From Propionibacterium australiense (lineage in GTDB: Bacteria; Actinomycetota; Actinomycetes; Propionibacteriales; Propionibacteriaceae): 64,000 nucleotides of DNA. The position numbers were made by a program, and so were the translations under genes. The notes below the pieces were generated by a model, which ran no database searches, was not told where the DNA came from, and saw only the letters and a program-made list of their open reading frames with translations. How positions within the stretch are numbered: position 1 is the stretch's first letter; every line of letters starts with the position of its first letter. The stretch covers positions 1 to 64,000 of the forward strand of contig NZ_RCIV01000003.1 in the NCBI RefSeq assembly GCF_003666605.1. The letters run 5' to 3'. This document shows positions 43,274 through 53,011 of this stretch, in pieces.

Positions 43274-44056
43274 GTGAACGCATCGTCCCCTCGCCCAGCG
43301 CGCCCGCCCGATCCGCATCCGAGCGGCGCCAGGCCCCCGCAGATCCCGGCCGAGCTGCTTCCTCGCCACGTGGCGATCGTCATGGACGGCAACGGGCGCT
43401 GGGCGAAGGCCCGCGGCATGGCCCGGACGAAGGGTCACGAGGTGGGTGAGAAGGTACTTATCGAGGTGCTGCAGGGCGCCATCGAGATGGGTATCGGCAC
43501 CTTGTCGGTGTACGCCTTCAGCACCGAGAACTGGCGCCGCTCCCCCGACGAGGTCCGCTTCCTCATGGGCTTCAGCCGCCGTATGATCCACACCCACCGG
43601 GACTTCATGGACGAGCTGGGCGTGCAGGTGATCTGGGCGGGACGCAAGCCGAAGCTGTGGACGAGCGTGCTGCACGAGCTGCAGGCCGCCGAGGCCCAGA
43701 CCAGGGGCAACACCGTGATCAACCTTCAGCTGTGCCTCAACTACGGGGGACGCGCCGAGATCGCCGACGCGATGGCGGCCATGGGCCGCGACGTCCGGGA
43801 CGGCAGGCTCAACCCCGACCGGATCAGCGAGAAGACGGTGCAGCGATACCTGTACCACCCGGAGGCCGGTGACGTGGACCTGTTCATCCGCACCTCCGGC
43901 GAGCAGCGGACGAGCAATTTCCTGCTGTGGCAGAGCGCCTACGCCGAGCTGCTGTTCAGCGACAAGCTCTGGCCCGACTGGGACCGCCGCGATCTGTGGG
44001 CCGCCGTGGAGCAGTACGCCCGCCGGGACCGCCGGTTCGGTGGGGCCCAGGCCTGA
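43274..44056 (+). CDS. uppS: Isoprenyl (undecaprenyl/decaprenyl) diphosphate synthase
   Basis: A protein of 260 residues, a cis-prenyltransferase that makes the lipid carrier for peptidoglycan. Signatures are HVAIVMDGNGRWAKARGMAR (catalytic Asp in DGNGRW), YAFSTENWRRSPDEV, NLQLCLNYGGRAEI and DLFIRTSGEQRTSNFLLWQS. The first ~35 residues are Pro/Arg-rich. The start is probably GTG 43274; no clear ribosome site. After the stop the same frame continues 34 codons with protein-like sequence to a TGA near 44180. Confidence 0.95.
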   Translation: MNASSPRPARPPDPHPSGARPPQIPAELLPRHVAIVMDGNGRWAKARGMARTKGHEVGEKVLIEVLQGAIEMGIGTLSVYAFSTENWRRSPDEVRFLMGFSRRMIHTHRDFMDELGVQVIWAGRKPKLWTSVLHELQAAEAQTRGNTVINLQLCLNYGGRAEIADAMAAMGRDVRDGRLNPDRISEKTVQRYLYHPEAGDVDLFIRTSGEQRTSNFLLWQSAYAELLFSDKLWPDWDRRDLWAAVEQYARRDRRFGGAQA

Positions 44057-44237
44057 GCAGGAGCCCTGCCGTCTGACCCGTGCGGCGATCCGGTGCGCCC
44101 GCAGCTTCCGGCACCCGCCGAGGTCAGGGACGAGCTGCGGACGGTCCTGGCCGGGATCGCCGAGGCCATGGTGGGCTGAGGCCTGGCCAGGGCGGGACCC
44201 ACCGCACCGCCGGCCTGTCCCGTGCTAGACCGGGTGC

Positions 44238-44588
44238 ATGGAGTTCGTCGTCAAACGCGTGTACGACCGCCCTGATGCCCGGGACGGCTACCGGGTGCTC
44301 GTCGACCGGTTGTGGCCGCGCGGCGTGTCGAAGGCCAGGGCCGAGCTCGACGAGTGGTGCAAGGACGTCGCGCCCAGCAGTGAGCTGCGCGCCTGGTTCG
44401 GGCACCGGGCGGACCGCTTCGAGGAGTTCGGGCAGCTCTACACCACCGAGCTCGAGTCCTCGGACGCCCCGCAGGCCCTGCTCGGGCGCGCCGGCGGCGC
44501 GGAACGGCTCACCCTCGTCTACGCGGCGAAGGACCCCCAGGTCAACCACGCCCTCGTCCTCGCGGACTACCTGCGACGGCTGATCTGA
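44238..44588 (+). CDS. DUF488-family protein
   Basis: A protein of 116 residues. It contains RVYDRPDARDGYRVLVDRLW and PRGVSKARAELDEWCKDVAPS, the conserved core of the DUF488/YeaO group, then LVYAAKDPQVNHALVLADYL. No biochemical role is established for this family. It is a single gene between uppS and the convergent leuA. Confidence 0.85.
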   Translation: MEFVVKRVYDRPDARDGYRVLVDRLWPRGVSKARAELDEWCKDVAPSSELRAWFGHRADRFEEFGQLYTTELESSDAPQALLGRAGGAERLTLVYAAKDPQVNHALVLADYLRRLI

Positions 44589-44618
44589 GGGTCCTTTCCG
44601 GGCCGCTCGGCCGGCTGG

Positions 44619-46364
44619 TCAGACGCGGTTCACGGCGCTGACCGCGGCCTTGAGGGTCGCGGTGGTGATGTCGGGGTCGATGCCGACGCCCCACAGGACG
44701 ACCGAGTCGGTGCCGCGTTCGATCTCGGCCTCGACGTAGGCGGCGGCGTAGGCGTCGCCGCCCTCGGTGAGGGCATGCTCGGTGTAGTCGAGCACCTTGA
44801 CCGACAGGCCGACCTGGCCGAGCGCGTCGATGAAGGCGGACAGCGGGCCGTTGCCCTCACCGCTGATGCGGCGTTCCTTGCCGTTGAAGATGATCGTCGC
44901 GTCGATGTTCGTCCGGCCCTTCGTGGCCCCCACGGTGAAGTCGAGGGCCCCGATCGGGGTGGTGCGCTCGAGGTACTCGTCGCTGAAGATCCGCCACAGC
45001 TCGTCGGAGCTGACCTCGCGGCCGCTGGAGTCGGCGTGGTCCTGCACCGCGCGGCTGAACTCCATCTGCAGACGGCGCGGCAGGTCCAGGTGCCGGTCGT
45101 TCTTCATGACGTAGGCCATGCCGCCCTTGCCGGACTGGCTGTTGACGCGGATGACGGCCTCGTAGGTGCGTCCGACGTCATGCGGGTCGATGGGCAGGTA
45201 GGGGGCGAGCCAGTCGATCTCGTGGATGGTCTTGCCCTGTTCCCTGCCCCTGGCCTCCAGGTCCTCCAGGCCTTTCTTGATGGCGTCCTGGTGGGAGCCG
45301 GAGAAGGCGGTGTAGACGAGGTCGCCGGCGTAGGGCTGGCGGGCCGGGACCGGCATGCCGGTGCAGTACTCGACGGTACGGCGGATGTGGTCCATGTCGG
45401 AGAAGTCGATCATCGGGTCGATGCCCTGGCTGTAGAGGTTCATGCCGAGGGTGACCAGGTCGACGTTGCCGGTGCGCTCGCCGTGGCCGAACAGGCAGCC
45501 CTCGACGCGCTGGCCGCCGGCCATCATGCCCAGCTCCGTGGCGGCGACGGCGGTGCCCCGGTCGTTGTGGCAGTGCATCGAGACGCAGACGTGCTCGCGG
45601 CGGGAGATGTTGCGGCTGAAGTACTCGATGCGGTCGGCGTAGACGTTCGGGGTGGAGACCTCGACGGTGGCCGGCAGGTTGAGGATGATCTCGCGCTCAC
45701 CGTCGGGCTGCCAGACGTCGGTGACGGCGTCGCAGACCTCGATGGCGAAGTCGATGGGTGCCTGCGTGAAGATCTCGGGGCTGTACTCGTAGCCGATGGG
45801 CGTGTTCGGCAGGTACTTCTCGATCGAGTTGATCACCCAGCCGGTGCCGCGCTGGGCGAGGTCGACCGTCTCCGCCTCGGTGTTGCGGAAGACGACGCGC
45901 CGGAACAGTTCCGAGATGGCATTGTACATGTGGATGACGCCGCGATGCACGCCGACGAGCGACTGCGCGGTGCGCTCGATGAGGTCCTCGCGGGCCTGCG
46001 TGAGCACCGAGACGGTGACGTCCTCGGGGATGGCGTCGTCCTCGATAAGGGACCGGACGAAGTCCCATTCGGTCTGGGATGCCGAGGGGAAGCCGATCTC
46101 GATCTCCTTGTAGCCCATCTGGACGAGCAGGTCGAACATCTTGCGCTTGCGGTTGGGGGTCATCGGGTCGATGAGGGCCTGGTTGCCGTCCCGCAGGTCG
46201 GTGGACAGCCAGCGCGGGGCCTTGGTGATCTTCTGATCTGGCCATGTGCGGTCCGGCAGGGTGATCGTCTCGGCCGCCTGGTAGCGGCCGGCGTTCATTC
46301 CGCTGGGCTGCTGGACCGGGGCCGTCAGCGGGCATACGTGGGGTACGGGGAAAACAGTGGTCAT
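44619..46364 (-). CDS. leuA: 2-isopropylmalate synthase
   Basis: A protein of 581 residues that makes 2-isopropylmalate from 2-oxoisovalerate and acetyl-CoA, the first step of leucine synthesis. Catalytic-barrel motifs are STDLRDGNQALIDPMTPNRK, SMHCHNDRGTAVAATELGM and GCLFGHGERTGNVDLVTLGM. The C-terminal ~120 residues are the allosteric leucine-binding domain. It belongs to the longer LeuA type common in actinobacteria. ATG 46364 is preceded by a leader-peptide attenuator. Confidence 0.95.
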   Translation of the reverse strand: MTTVFPVPHVCPLTAPVQQPSGMNAGRYQAAETITLPDRTWPDQKITKAPRWLSTDLRDGNQALIDPMTPNRKRKMFDLLVQMGYKEIEIGFPSASQTEWDFVRSLIEDDAIPEDVTVSVLTQAREDLIERTAQSLVGVHRGVIHMYNAISELFRRVVFRNTEAETVDLAQRGTGWVINSIEKYLPNTPIGYEYSPEIFTQAPIDFAIEVCDAVTDVWQPDGEREIILNLPATVEVSTPNVYADRIEYFSRNISRREHVCVSMHCHNDRGTAVAATELGMMAGGQRVEGCLFGHGERTGNVDLVTLGMNLYSQGIDPMIDFSDMDHIRRTVEYCTGMPVPARQPYAGDLVYTAFSGSHQDAIKKGLEDLEARGREQGKTIHEIDWLAPYLPIDPHDVGRTYEAVIRVNSQSGKGGMAYVMKNDRHLDLPRRLQMEFSRAVQDHADSSGREVSSDELWRIFSDEYLERTTPIGALDFTVGATKGRTNIDATIIFNGKERRISGEGNGPLSAFIDALGQVGLSVKVLDYTEHALTEGGDAYAAAYVEAEIERGTDSVVLWGVGIDPDITTATLKAAVSAVNRV

Positions 46365-46426
46365 GAGGGATCCTTGTCCAGGAGAAGATTCCGAGGCTGA
46401 GCTCGGCGCCGGCGCACGACAGCACT

Positions 46427-46470
46427 CCGCAATGGGATGGGCCGACTACTCGGAACGGATCCCATTGCGG
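46427..46470 (-). promoter_or_regulatory. leuA attenuator hairpin
   Basis: A perfect 12-bp stem, CCGCAATGGGAT with ATCCCATTGCGG, overlaps the end of the four-leucine leader peptide. A ribosome stalled at the leucine codons would cover its 5' arm. No U-run follows, so the exact step controlled (termination or ribosome access) is open. Leucine attenuation upstream of leuA is known in actinobacteria. Confidence 0.65.
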
Positions 46471-46514
46471 CACAGAAGTAGCAGCCCGTAGCGGGCGACA
46501 CTGTCATCGGCCAC
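46446..46514 (-). CDS. leuL: leuA leader peptide with four consecutive leucine codons
   Basis: GTG at 46514 opens a 22-residue frame VADDSVARYGLLLLCRNGIR.. ending in TAG at 46448-46446. The four leucine codons CTG CTA CTT CTG include CTA and CTT, which are rare in this GC-rich genome. A GTG two codons upstream is an alternative start. The position before leuA and the overlapping hairpin mark it as an attenuation leader. Confidence 0.72.
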   Translation of the reverse strand: MADDSVARYGLLLLCRNGIRSE

Positions 46515-46603
46515 GGGCACATGGTATCCCACGGTGGGAAATGACGCGACAGCCTGTCCGGGAAGCCCGGACAGCGCGGCCCCCGGCTGTACGGGAAGGT
46601 TTG

Positions 46604-48106
46604 ATGGTCGCCATGAGACTTCGCAACGCCAGGATGCTCGATCTCACGAGGGGCGTGGCGGGCCGTCCCCATGACATCGTGGTCAGCGGGTCCCGCCTCC
46701 ACCGCTCCGAGGTGACCACGACGGGTGCCGGTGACGACGGAGCCGAGATCGACCTGCAGGGCCGCTGGGTCATGCCAGGCCTGTGGGACGCGCACGTGCA
46801 CGTCGACCTGTGGGCCATGGCCTGCCGCTGGCCCGACGCCGGCACCGCGGACAGCGCGGCGGAGTTGTGTGCGCAGCTGGGCGGTATCGACGCGCAGGAC
46901 CCCGGTGCCGAGCCGATCGTCGCGATGGGCGCCCAGCACTGGAGGTGGCCCGATGAGCTGGACGGGGCGATGCTCGACGCGATCAGCCTGACCCGCCCCG
47001 TTGTCGTCGTGGCGGCGAATCTGCACACCGCCTGGGCGAACCGTGCCGCCCGCCGCCACTGGGAGATGGACCGTGAGGAGTTCGCCGACGGCATTCTCCG
47101 TGAGAAGGACGCCTTCATGCTGGAGGACCGGTTCAGCGTCGTGGACGAGGCCCTGCTCGACGGCTGGGTCGCCCGGGCGCAGGAGCAGGCGGCAGCACGT
47201 GGCATCGTCGGCGTCACCGACATGCAGCACGGCGCCGGGCGGGTGCGGACCTGGCGCCGCCGTGCCGCCCGTCCCGATCAGCTGCTGCGCGTCGTCATCG
47301 CCTGCTGGGCCGACAGCCTCGACGAGGCCATCGAGTCGGGGATGCGCACCGATCACCCCATCGACGAGGCGGGCTGGCTGCGCGGTGGACCGCTCAAGAT
47401 CATCAGCGACGGCTCGTTCACCGCCCAGACCGCCTGGTGCACCCATCCCTATGGGGATCCTGGTCGCGGGCCCGGCCCGTACGGTGCGCCGAGCATCACC
47501 CACGAGGAACTCGCCACCTTGATGAGCCGCGGCGAGCTGCATGGCCTGCAAACCGCGGTGCACGCCATCGGGGACCGGGCGATCGGCATGGCGCTGGACT
47601 GTTTCGCCGAGACCGGCGCCACCGGCAGCATCGAGCACGCCGCCGCGCCGAGCGCATCGGACATCTCACGCATGGCCGAGCTCGGCCTGCACGCCAGCGT
47701 GCAACCCGTGCACATGCTCGCCGACCGCGAACTCGTCGAGGAACGCTGGCCAGCCGGGACCGAGCGCTTCTTCCCCCTGCGTTCGATGCTGGATTGCGGG
47801 GTGCCGCTCGTCTTCGGCACGGACGCCCCGGTCGTACCGGTCGACCCATGGCTGACGATCCAGACCGCCGTGCTGCGAGCGCTGCCCGGGCAGGAGGCCT
47901 GGCATCGCCGCGAGGCGCTGAGCATCGCTCAGGCGCTGCGCGCCTCGACCGGTCGCATCGGCACGCTGGTGCCGGGCGGGCACGCCGATCTCATCGTCCT
48001 CGACGAGAATCCGCTGGAGACCGCACCCGAGCGGCTCGCCCGCACCGAGGTCTTCCTCACCATGTCCAACGGAAGGCTCACCTGGTGGGCGGACGCCGCC
48101 GTTTAG
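46604..48106 (+). CDS. Amidohydrolase of the YtcJ/ExoP type
   Basis: A protein of 500 residues. Metal-binding start VMPGLWDAHVHVDLW (HxH), later ELHGLQTAVHAIGDRAIGMALD and VFGTDAPVVPVDPWLTI with the active-site Asp, and closing GTLVPGGHADLIVLDENPL. It matches the amidohydrolase_3 family of uncertain substrate. I start at ATG 46604, behind GGGAAGG; an ATG at 46613 is possible. The frame's last codons and stop lie in a 36-bp repeat. Confidence 0.88.
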   Translation: MVAMRLRNARMLDLTRGVAGRPHDIVVSGSRLHRSEVTTTGAGDDGAEIDLQGRWVMPGLWDAHVHVDLWAMACRWPDAGTADSAAELCAQLGGIDAQDPGAEPIVAMGAQHWRWPDELDGAMLDAISLTRPVVVVAANLHTAWANRAARRHWEMDREEFADGILREKDAFMLEDRFSVVDEALLDGWVARAQEQAAARGIVGVTDMQHGAGRVRTWRRRAARPDQLLRVVIACWADSLDEAIESGMRTDHPIDEAGWLRGGPLKIISDGSFTAQTAWCTHPYGDPGRGPGPYGAPSITHEELATLMSRGELHGLQTAVHAIGDRAIGMALDCFAETGATGSIEHAAAPSASDISRMAELGLHASVQPVHMLADRELVEERWPAGTERFFPLRSMLDCGVPLVFGTDAPVVPVDPWLTIQTAVLRALPGQEAWHRREALSIAQALRASTGRIGTLVPGGHADLIVLDENPLETAPERLARTEVFLTMSNGRLTWWADAAV

Positions 48107-48174
48107 GCGGCGGCCGGGCACCACCACGATCGGCACGAGGGCGGACGCCGCCGTTTAGGCGGCGGCCGGGCACC
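48087..48174. repeat. 36-bp direct repeat spanning the stop codon and hairpin of the amidohydrolase gene
   Basis: Two exact 36-bp copies, 48087-48122 and 48139-48174, separated by 16 bp. Each carries a hairpin CGCCGCC-GTTTA-GGCGGCG, whose loop contains the TAG stop in the first copy. The second copy lies outside the gene. A local duplication that doubled a terminator-like hairpin is the simplest reading. Confidence 0.85.
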
Positions 48175-48202
48175 GGCGTCCATGCGGCTCGGGGTGCTGA
48201 AC

Positions 48203-48238
48203 GTGAGGGGACCGGCCCCAACGGGCCGGCCCCCTCAC
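48203..48238. terminator. Bidirectional terminator after the amidohydrolase gene
   Basis: GTGAGGGG-A-CCGGCCC pairs with GGGCCGG-C-CCCCTCAC around loop CAAC, one mismatch in 16 positions. It lies between the convergent amidohydrolase gene (end 48106) and the small membrane protein gene (end 48295). Confidence 0.8.
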
Positions 48239-48294
48239 ATGTCGATCGCGGTGTTCGAGTTCAAGTGATCCTCGGCACCCCCAGGGACGAGCGG

Positions 48295-48492
48295 TCAGGC
48301 GCCCTCGCCGTCGCCCGTACCCGGACGCCCGAGATAGGCCACCGCTGCGACGGCCCCGCCGACGAGAACCGTGCAGATGAGCAGCTTGCGCAGGCAGCGG
48401 CCGAGGAACGAGCCCTTCTTGGCCTGCTTCTTCGCAGCCTTGGCGGCCTTCCTCTCGGCCTTCCTGGCAGCGCGCTTCTTACAGATCGCCAT
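48295..48492 (-). CDS. Small Lys/Arg-rich single-pass membrane protein
   Basis: A protein of 65 residues. A strongly basic N-terminal half (KKRAARKAERKAAKAAKKQA) is followed by one hydrophobic segment (LLICTVLVGGAVAAVAYL) and a short acidic end. It probably sits in the membrane with the basic part inside. No family recognised. GGAGGC lies before the ATG. Confidence 0.65.
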   Translation of the reverse strand: MAICKKRAARKAERKAAKAAKKQAKKGSFLGRCLRKLLICTVLVGGAVAAVAYLGRPGTGDGEGA

Positions 48493-48572
48493 GATTGCCT
48501 CCTAGTGCGTTGTGCTTTTTCATCGTCTCATGATGGGCCCCGTACCCCGACGAGAGCTCGCGGGGATCGGGC

Positions 48573-49178
48573 TCATCGCTCGTTCGCGTCCTTGATGAAG
48601 TCGATGACACGGTAGCGGATCTCCTGGTCCATGCCCGACAGCAGGGCATCCTCACCCGTGACGAGCACCGCCGTCAGGCCGCCCTGCTCGCTGGAGACGA
48701 TCTGCTCGGAGACGACCGTGTAGCGCCGGCGCAGTACCCCGTCGAGGGTCCAGGTGATGATCCCGGGCTCGGTCCAGGCGAAGGCCGCCTCGTGGCGTTC
48801 CCCGGTGATCTCGTCGATCATCGTGCAGCTGATCGGTGCGTGCGCGGGCTTGTCCGCGAGGTAGTGGGCGATGCCGTACTCGGCCCAGACCGGCACGCAG
48901 GGACTGGGCATGTCCGGGGTGCGTTCCAGGTCGTGGAGCCGGTCGTCGATCCGGGTCAGGGCGTGGGTCCAGGTGAAGGGGTTGGCGTTCCTGCACTCGA
49001 TGCGCGAACTCACCTCGACCAGTGTGCCGTCGATGGGCATGACCGCGAACGTCAGGACGTTGGTGGCGCCGAGATCATGCACGACCGCACCCACCGTGGT
49101 GCCCTGTGCATTGGTGAGACGCTCGAAGATCCGCCGGGTACCGAATGCGGCACGACGGTCACGTCCGGAAAAGGCCAT
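48573..49178 (-). CDS. Conserved hypothetical protein
   Basis: A protein of 201 residues with no recognised domain. It is soluble with regular beta-rich composition (TNVLTFAVMPIDGTLVEVSS, AFAWTEPGIITWTLDGVLRR) and ends RVIDFIKDANER. It follows era by 11 bp in the same direction, so it is likely the last gene of the phoH-era operon. GGGGGAG precedes the ATG. Confidence 0.6.
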   Translation of the reverse strand: MAFSGRDRRAAFGTRRIFERLTNAQGTTVGAVVHDLGATNVLTFAVMPIDGTLVEVSSRIECRNANPFTWTHALTRIDDRLHDLERTPDMPSPCVPVWAEYGIAHYLADKPAHAPISCTMIDEITGERHEAAFAWTEPGIITWTLDGVLRRRYTVVSEQIVSSEQGGLTAVLVTGEDALLSGMDQEIRYRVIDFIKDANER

Positions 49179-49189
49179 GACACTCCCCC

Positions 49190-50128
49190 TCAGAATCCCA
49201 GTCGGTTCAGTTGTTTCGCGTCGCGCTGCCAGTCCTTGACCACCTTGACCCTGAGGTCGAGGTGCACGGGAGTGCCGAGCAGCGAGGAGATCTGGCGGCG
49301 TGCACGGGTGCCGATGCGCTTGATGCGCTCACCACCCCTGCCAACCATGATGCCCTTCTGCGAGTCGCGTTCGACGATGAGGTTGGCGTAGATGTCGAGC
49401 AGCGGGTGGTTCTCGTCGCGTCCGTCCCGCAGTCCCATCTCCTCGATGGACACGGTGATCGAGTGCGGCAGTTCGTCCCGGACCTCCTCGAGGGCCGCCT
49501 CGCGGATGAGTTCGGCCGCCAGGGTCTCGTCCGGCTCATCGGTGATCTCACCGTCGGGGTAGAACGGCGGGCCGGGTTCCATGAGATCGAGCAGCACGTC
49601 GGCGACCTCGGTGACCTGGTCGCCGTTGAGCGCCGAGCACGGCACGATCTGCTCGAAGGTGATGCCGACCTCGGCCTGCAGGGCGTCGATGCGGCTCAGG
49701 TGCTGCGCGAGGCGCGCGGGGCTCACCAGGTCCGTCTTGGTGGCGATGGCCATGATCCGGGGGCCGTTGCGCAGACCGGCCAGCTGCTTGGCCAGGTAGC
49801 TGTCCCCGGGACCGATGCGTTCGTTGCTGGGCAGTACCAGGGCGACGACGTCGACCTCGGCCCAGGTGTCGCGGACGAGGTCGTTGAGCCGTGTCTGCAG
49901 CAGTGAGCGGGGTTTGCTCACACCGGGTGTGTCGATGATGACGAGCTGCCCGTCCTTGCGGTGGACGATGCCGCGCACCGTGTGCCGGGTGGTCTGCGGT
50001 TTCGAGCTGGTGATGGCGATCTTTCCGCCGACGAGGGCGTTCGTCAGCGTCGACTTGCCGGCGTTGGGCCGCCCCACGAAACACACGAAACCGCTGCGGA
50101 AGTCCTCGGGAACGTCGGGGAAGTTCAT
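49190..50128 (-). CDS. era: GTPase Era
   Basis: A protein of 312 residues. G1 GRPNAGKSTLTNAL, G3 DTPGV, G4 TKTD, and a C-terminal KH domain (IVERDSQKGIMVGRGGERIK). It binds 16S rRNA and helps mature the small ribosomal subunit. I start at ATG 50128 because GTGAGG stands before it; ATG 50146 would overlap the preceding gene by 11 bp. Confidence 0.95.
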   Translation of the reverse strand: MNFPDVPEDFRSGFVCFVGRPNAGKSTLTNALVGGKIAITSSKPQTTRHTVRGIVHRKDGQLVIIDTPGVSKPRSLLQTRLNDLVRDTWAEVDVVALVLPSNERIGPGDSYLAKQLAGLRNGPRIMAIATKTDLVSPARLAQHLSRIDALQAEVGITFEQIVPCSALNGDQVTEVADVLLDLMEPGPPFYPDGEITDEPDETLAAELIREAALEEVRDELPHSITVSIEEMGLRDGRDENHPLLDIYANLIVERDSQKGIMVGRGGERIKRIGTRARRQISSLLGTPVHLDLRVKVVKDWQRDAKQLNRLGF

Positions 50129-50135
50129 CACTGCC

Positions 50136-51440
50136 TCACTGCTCATCGGCGGGCTCCTGGTCGTCGCCCGCCGCCACGGGCAGACGTGAGACGACGATGG
50201 TGTCGATCTGGTGGCGCCGGCCGGTGGCCCGCTCCGCGGTGAACTCCAGGCCCTGCCACTGCACGTGCGCCCCCGGGATGGGGACCCGGTTGAGGAGTTT
50301 GGCCATGAGGCCGCCGGCCGTGTCGACGTCCTCGTCGGCGAGTTCGAGGTCGAACAGGTCACCGACCTCGTCGAGCGGCATGCGGGCCGAGACGCGCCAG
50401 CGGTCTGGCTCGATGCTCTCGGCCAGGTCGGGTTCGGCGTCGTACTCGTCGGTGATCTCACCGACGATCTCCTCCACGAGGTCCTCGATCGTGGCCAGTC
50501 CGGCGGAGCCGCCGAACTCGTCGACGACGATGACCATGTGGTTGCGGCTGGCCTGCATCTCGGTGAGCAGTTCGTCGACCGGCTTGGAGTCGGGGCAGAA
50601 GGCCGCCGGGCGCATGTGCTGGTCGACGGTCTCGGTGCGTTCGGCGCCGGGCTCGTCGAAGACGCGCTGGGTGATGTCCTTGATGTACATGACGCCTCGC
50701 ACGTCGTCGAGGTTCTCCCCGATGACGGGAATCCTGCTGAAGCCGGAGCGCAGGGCCAGGCTCATGCCCTGGCGCAGGGTCTTGCCGGACTCGATGAAGA
50801 CCACGTCGGTGCGGGGCACCATGACCTCGCGCACGAGCGTGTCCCCCAGCTCGAAGACCGAGTGGATCATCTCGCGTTCGCCGTGCTCGATCGCCTCGGC
50901 CTGCTCGGCGATGTCGACGAGCTGGCGCAGTTCCTCCTCCGAGGCGAAGGGCCCGTCGGCGTAACCACGGCCGGGGGTGACGGCGTTGCCGACGAGGATG
51001 AGTGCGCTGGTCAGCCAGCCCAGGAGCGCTGTGCACAGGCGCAGCGGCCCGGATGCGCGGACGGCGACGGTCTCGGCGCGCTGTCGTCCGAGCGTGCGGG
51101 GCATGACGCCCCAGAGGATGAAGGCGATGACGGTGAGGACGAGCACGGGGACGACGAACCGCGCCCAGGTGCGGTCCAGGTGCGCGAAGAGCACCCAGAA
51201 GACGACGCAGGCGGTGACCATCTCGCAGCCGATGCGCAGGAGCATCGCGGTGTTGATGGCCGGGGCCGGGTCCGCCTCGATCTCGGCGACACGGGCGGCA
51301 CCGGGCACGCCGTCGTCGACCATGTGCTGGGCGCGGGAGGGCGTGATGACCTGCAGCGCGGTCTCCCCGGCGGCGAGCAGGCTGGCGAGGACCGTTGCGA
51401 CGAGGGCGACGGCCAGCGCGATCCACTGGCCGGAGGTCAC
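50136..51440 (-). CDS. CBS-domain membrane protein, hemolysin C/CorC family
   Basis: A protein of 434 residues with an N-terminal CNNM/DUF21 membrane part of about four helices. A pair of CBS domains follows ([40 protein letters not shown]) and then a CorC/HlyC C-terminal domain. The family is linked to Mg2+/Co2+ efflux. The start is a GTG that overlaps the ybeY stop as GTGA. Confidence 0.9.
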   Translation of the reverse strand: MTSGQWIALAVALVATVLASLLAAGETALQVITPSRAQHMVDDGVPGAARVAEIEADPAPAINTAMLLRIGCEMVTACVVFWVLFAHLDRTWARFVVPVLVLTVIAFILWGVMPRTLGRQRAETVAVRASGPLRLCTALLGWLTSALILVGNAVTPGRGYADGPFASEEELRQLVDIAEQAEAIEHGEREMIHSVFELGDTLVREVMVPRTDVVFIESGKTLRQGMSLALRSGFSRIPVIGENLDDVRGVMYIKDITQRVFDEPGAERTETVDQHMRPAAFCPDSKPVDELLTEMQASRNHMVIVVDEFGGSAGLATIEDLVEEIVGEITDEYDAEPDLAESIEPDRWRVSARMPLDEVGDLFDLELADEDVDTAGGLMAKLLNRVPIPGAHVQWQGLEFTAERATGRRHQIDTIVVSRLPVAAGDDQEPADEQ

Positions 51441-51886
51441 GTGGCCGCCCGCCAGCCGGCGATGATCCGGTCGTTGAGACCGAACATGACGGCCTTCTCC
51501 TCGGGCTCGGCATGGTCGTGGCCGAGCAGGTGGAGCAGGCCGTGGATGAGCAGGTACTCCATCTCCTCCTGGTTGGTGCGCTCGTTCTCCGGGGCCTGGG
51601 CGCCGGTGAAGGCCGGGCAGATGACGATGTCCCCGAGCAGGCCCTGCGGTGGTTCCTCGTCGGCGGCCGGCGCGCGCAGCTCGTCCATGGGGAAGCTCAT
51701 GACGTCGGTCGGGCCCTCCAGGTCCATGAACTGCTTGTGGTAGGCGGCCATGGTGTCCTCGTCGACCAGCAGGATCGACAGGTCCGACTGGGGATGGATG
51801 CGCAGCTCGTGGAGGGCGTAGCGCGCCAGGCGGACGAGCGCCTGGGTGTCGACCTGTTCGCCGGACTCGTTGTTGATGTCGATCAC
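51437..51886 (-). CDS. ybeY: Endoribonuclease YbeY
   Basis: A protein of 149 residues. The zinc site [16 protein letters not shown] is complete (three histidines). The family acts in 16S rRNA 3'-end maturation and ribosome quality control. It overlaps phoH by 4 bp. Confidence 0.95.
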   Translation of the reverse strand: MIDINNESGEQVDTQALVRLARYALHELRIHPQSDLSILLVDEDTMAAYHKQFMDLEGPTDVMSFPMDELRAPAADEEPPQGLLGDIVICPAFTGAQAPENERTNQEEMEYLLIHGLLHLLGHDHAEPEEKAVMFGLNDRIIAGWRAAT

Positions 51887-52908
51887 TGCTGCTCCTGACG
51901 GCGCCCTAGGCGGGGCGGATGGGTGATGTCGTAGCGGTCGTAGGCTGCGACGATACGTCCCACGAGCCTGTGCCGGACGACGTCGTGGCTGGTCAGCCTG
52001 CAGAAGGCGATGTCCTCGATCCCGTCGAGGATCTCCCCCACCTGGCGCAGGCCGCTGGGGGTTCCGCCGGGCAGGTCGACCTGGGTGATGTCGCCGGTGA
52101 CGACGATCTTCGAGTTGAAGCCCAGCCGGGTCAGGAACATCTTCATCTGCTCCGAACTCGTGTTCTGGGCCTCGTCGAGGACGATGAAGGCGTCGTTGAG
52201 CGTCCGTCCCCGCATGTACGCGAGCGGGGCCACCTCGATGACGCCGCTGGTGATGAGCTTCGGCACGCGGTCCGGGTCGAGCATGTCGTGGAGGGCGTCG
52301 TACAACGGGCGGAGATAGGGATCGATCTTGTCCGAGAGGGTCCCGGGCAGGAACCCGAGCCTCTCCCCCGCCTCGATGGCCGGGCGGGTCAGGATCAGCC
52401 GGTTGACCTGCTTGGACTGCAACGCCTGGACGGCCTTCGCCATGGCGAGGTAGGTCTTGCCGGTGCCAGCAGGGCCCACGCCGAAGGTGAGCGTGTGGGT
52501 GTCGATCGCATCGACGTAGCGCTTCTGGTTGAGGGTCTTGGGGCGGATCGTGCGGCCGCGGTTCGACAGGATGTCCTGGGTGAGGATCTTCGAGGGCCGC
52601 ACGTCGGTGTCGTCCGACTCCATCGCGACGATGCGCTCGACGGCCTCACTGGTCAGGCCCTGACCCGTGCGGGCGATCGTGATCATCTCGGTGAACACCC
52701 GCCAGGCCATCTCGACCTCACCGGCCGCGCCGGTCATGGTGATGCGATTGCCGCGGACCATGATGCCCGCCTCGAGACGTTCCTCGAGCAGGCGCAGGAA
52801 CTCGTCGCGGGGGCCGAGCAGATTCACCATGTCGAGTGAGGCCGGCACCGTGATGGTGCGCACGCCCTGGTTGTCCACGTCGTCGGCGCTGTCGCGCCAG
52901 ATATTCAT
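51883..52908 (-). CDS. phoH: PhoH-family ATPase
   Basis: A protein of 341 residues. Walker [20 protein letters not shown], Walker [12 protein letters not shown], and [20 protein letters not shown]. An N-terminal KH-like region is present as in most actinobacterial PhoH. The phoH-ybeY-corC-era order is widely conserved and suggests a role in RNA metabolism. ATG 52908 is chosen; a GTG at 52932 would add eight residues. Confidence 0.92.
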   Translation of the reverse strand: MNIWRDSADDVDNQGVRTITVPASLDMVNLLGPRDEFLRLLEERLEAGIMVRGNRITMTGAAGEVEMAWRVFTEMITIARTGQGLTSEAVERIVAMESDDTDVRPSKILTQDILSNRGRTIRPKTLNQKRYVDAIDTHTLTFGVGPAGTGKTYLAMAKAVQALQSKQVNRLILTRPAIEAGERLGFLPGTLSDKIDPYLRPLYDALHDMLDPDRVPKLITSGVIEVAPLAYMRGRTLNDAFIVLDEAQNTSSEQMKMFLTRLGFNSKIVVTGDITQVDLPGGTPSGLRQVGEILDGIEDIAFCRLTSHDVVRHRLVGRIVAAYDRYDITHPPRLGRRQEQQ

Positions 52909-53011
52909 GCTGCTCAGAACAAGGCCTTTCACGGGAACGGTTCGTCTGCGACCGGTGGTGCTGACTCCGATCCTACGCGCAGTCCCCAGCGCCCCTCCCC
53001 GTGACCGGCGT

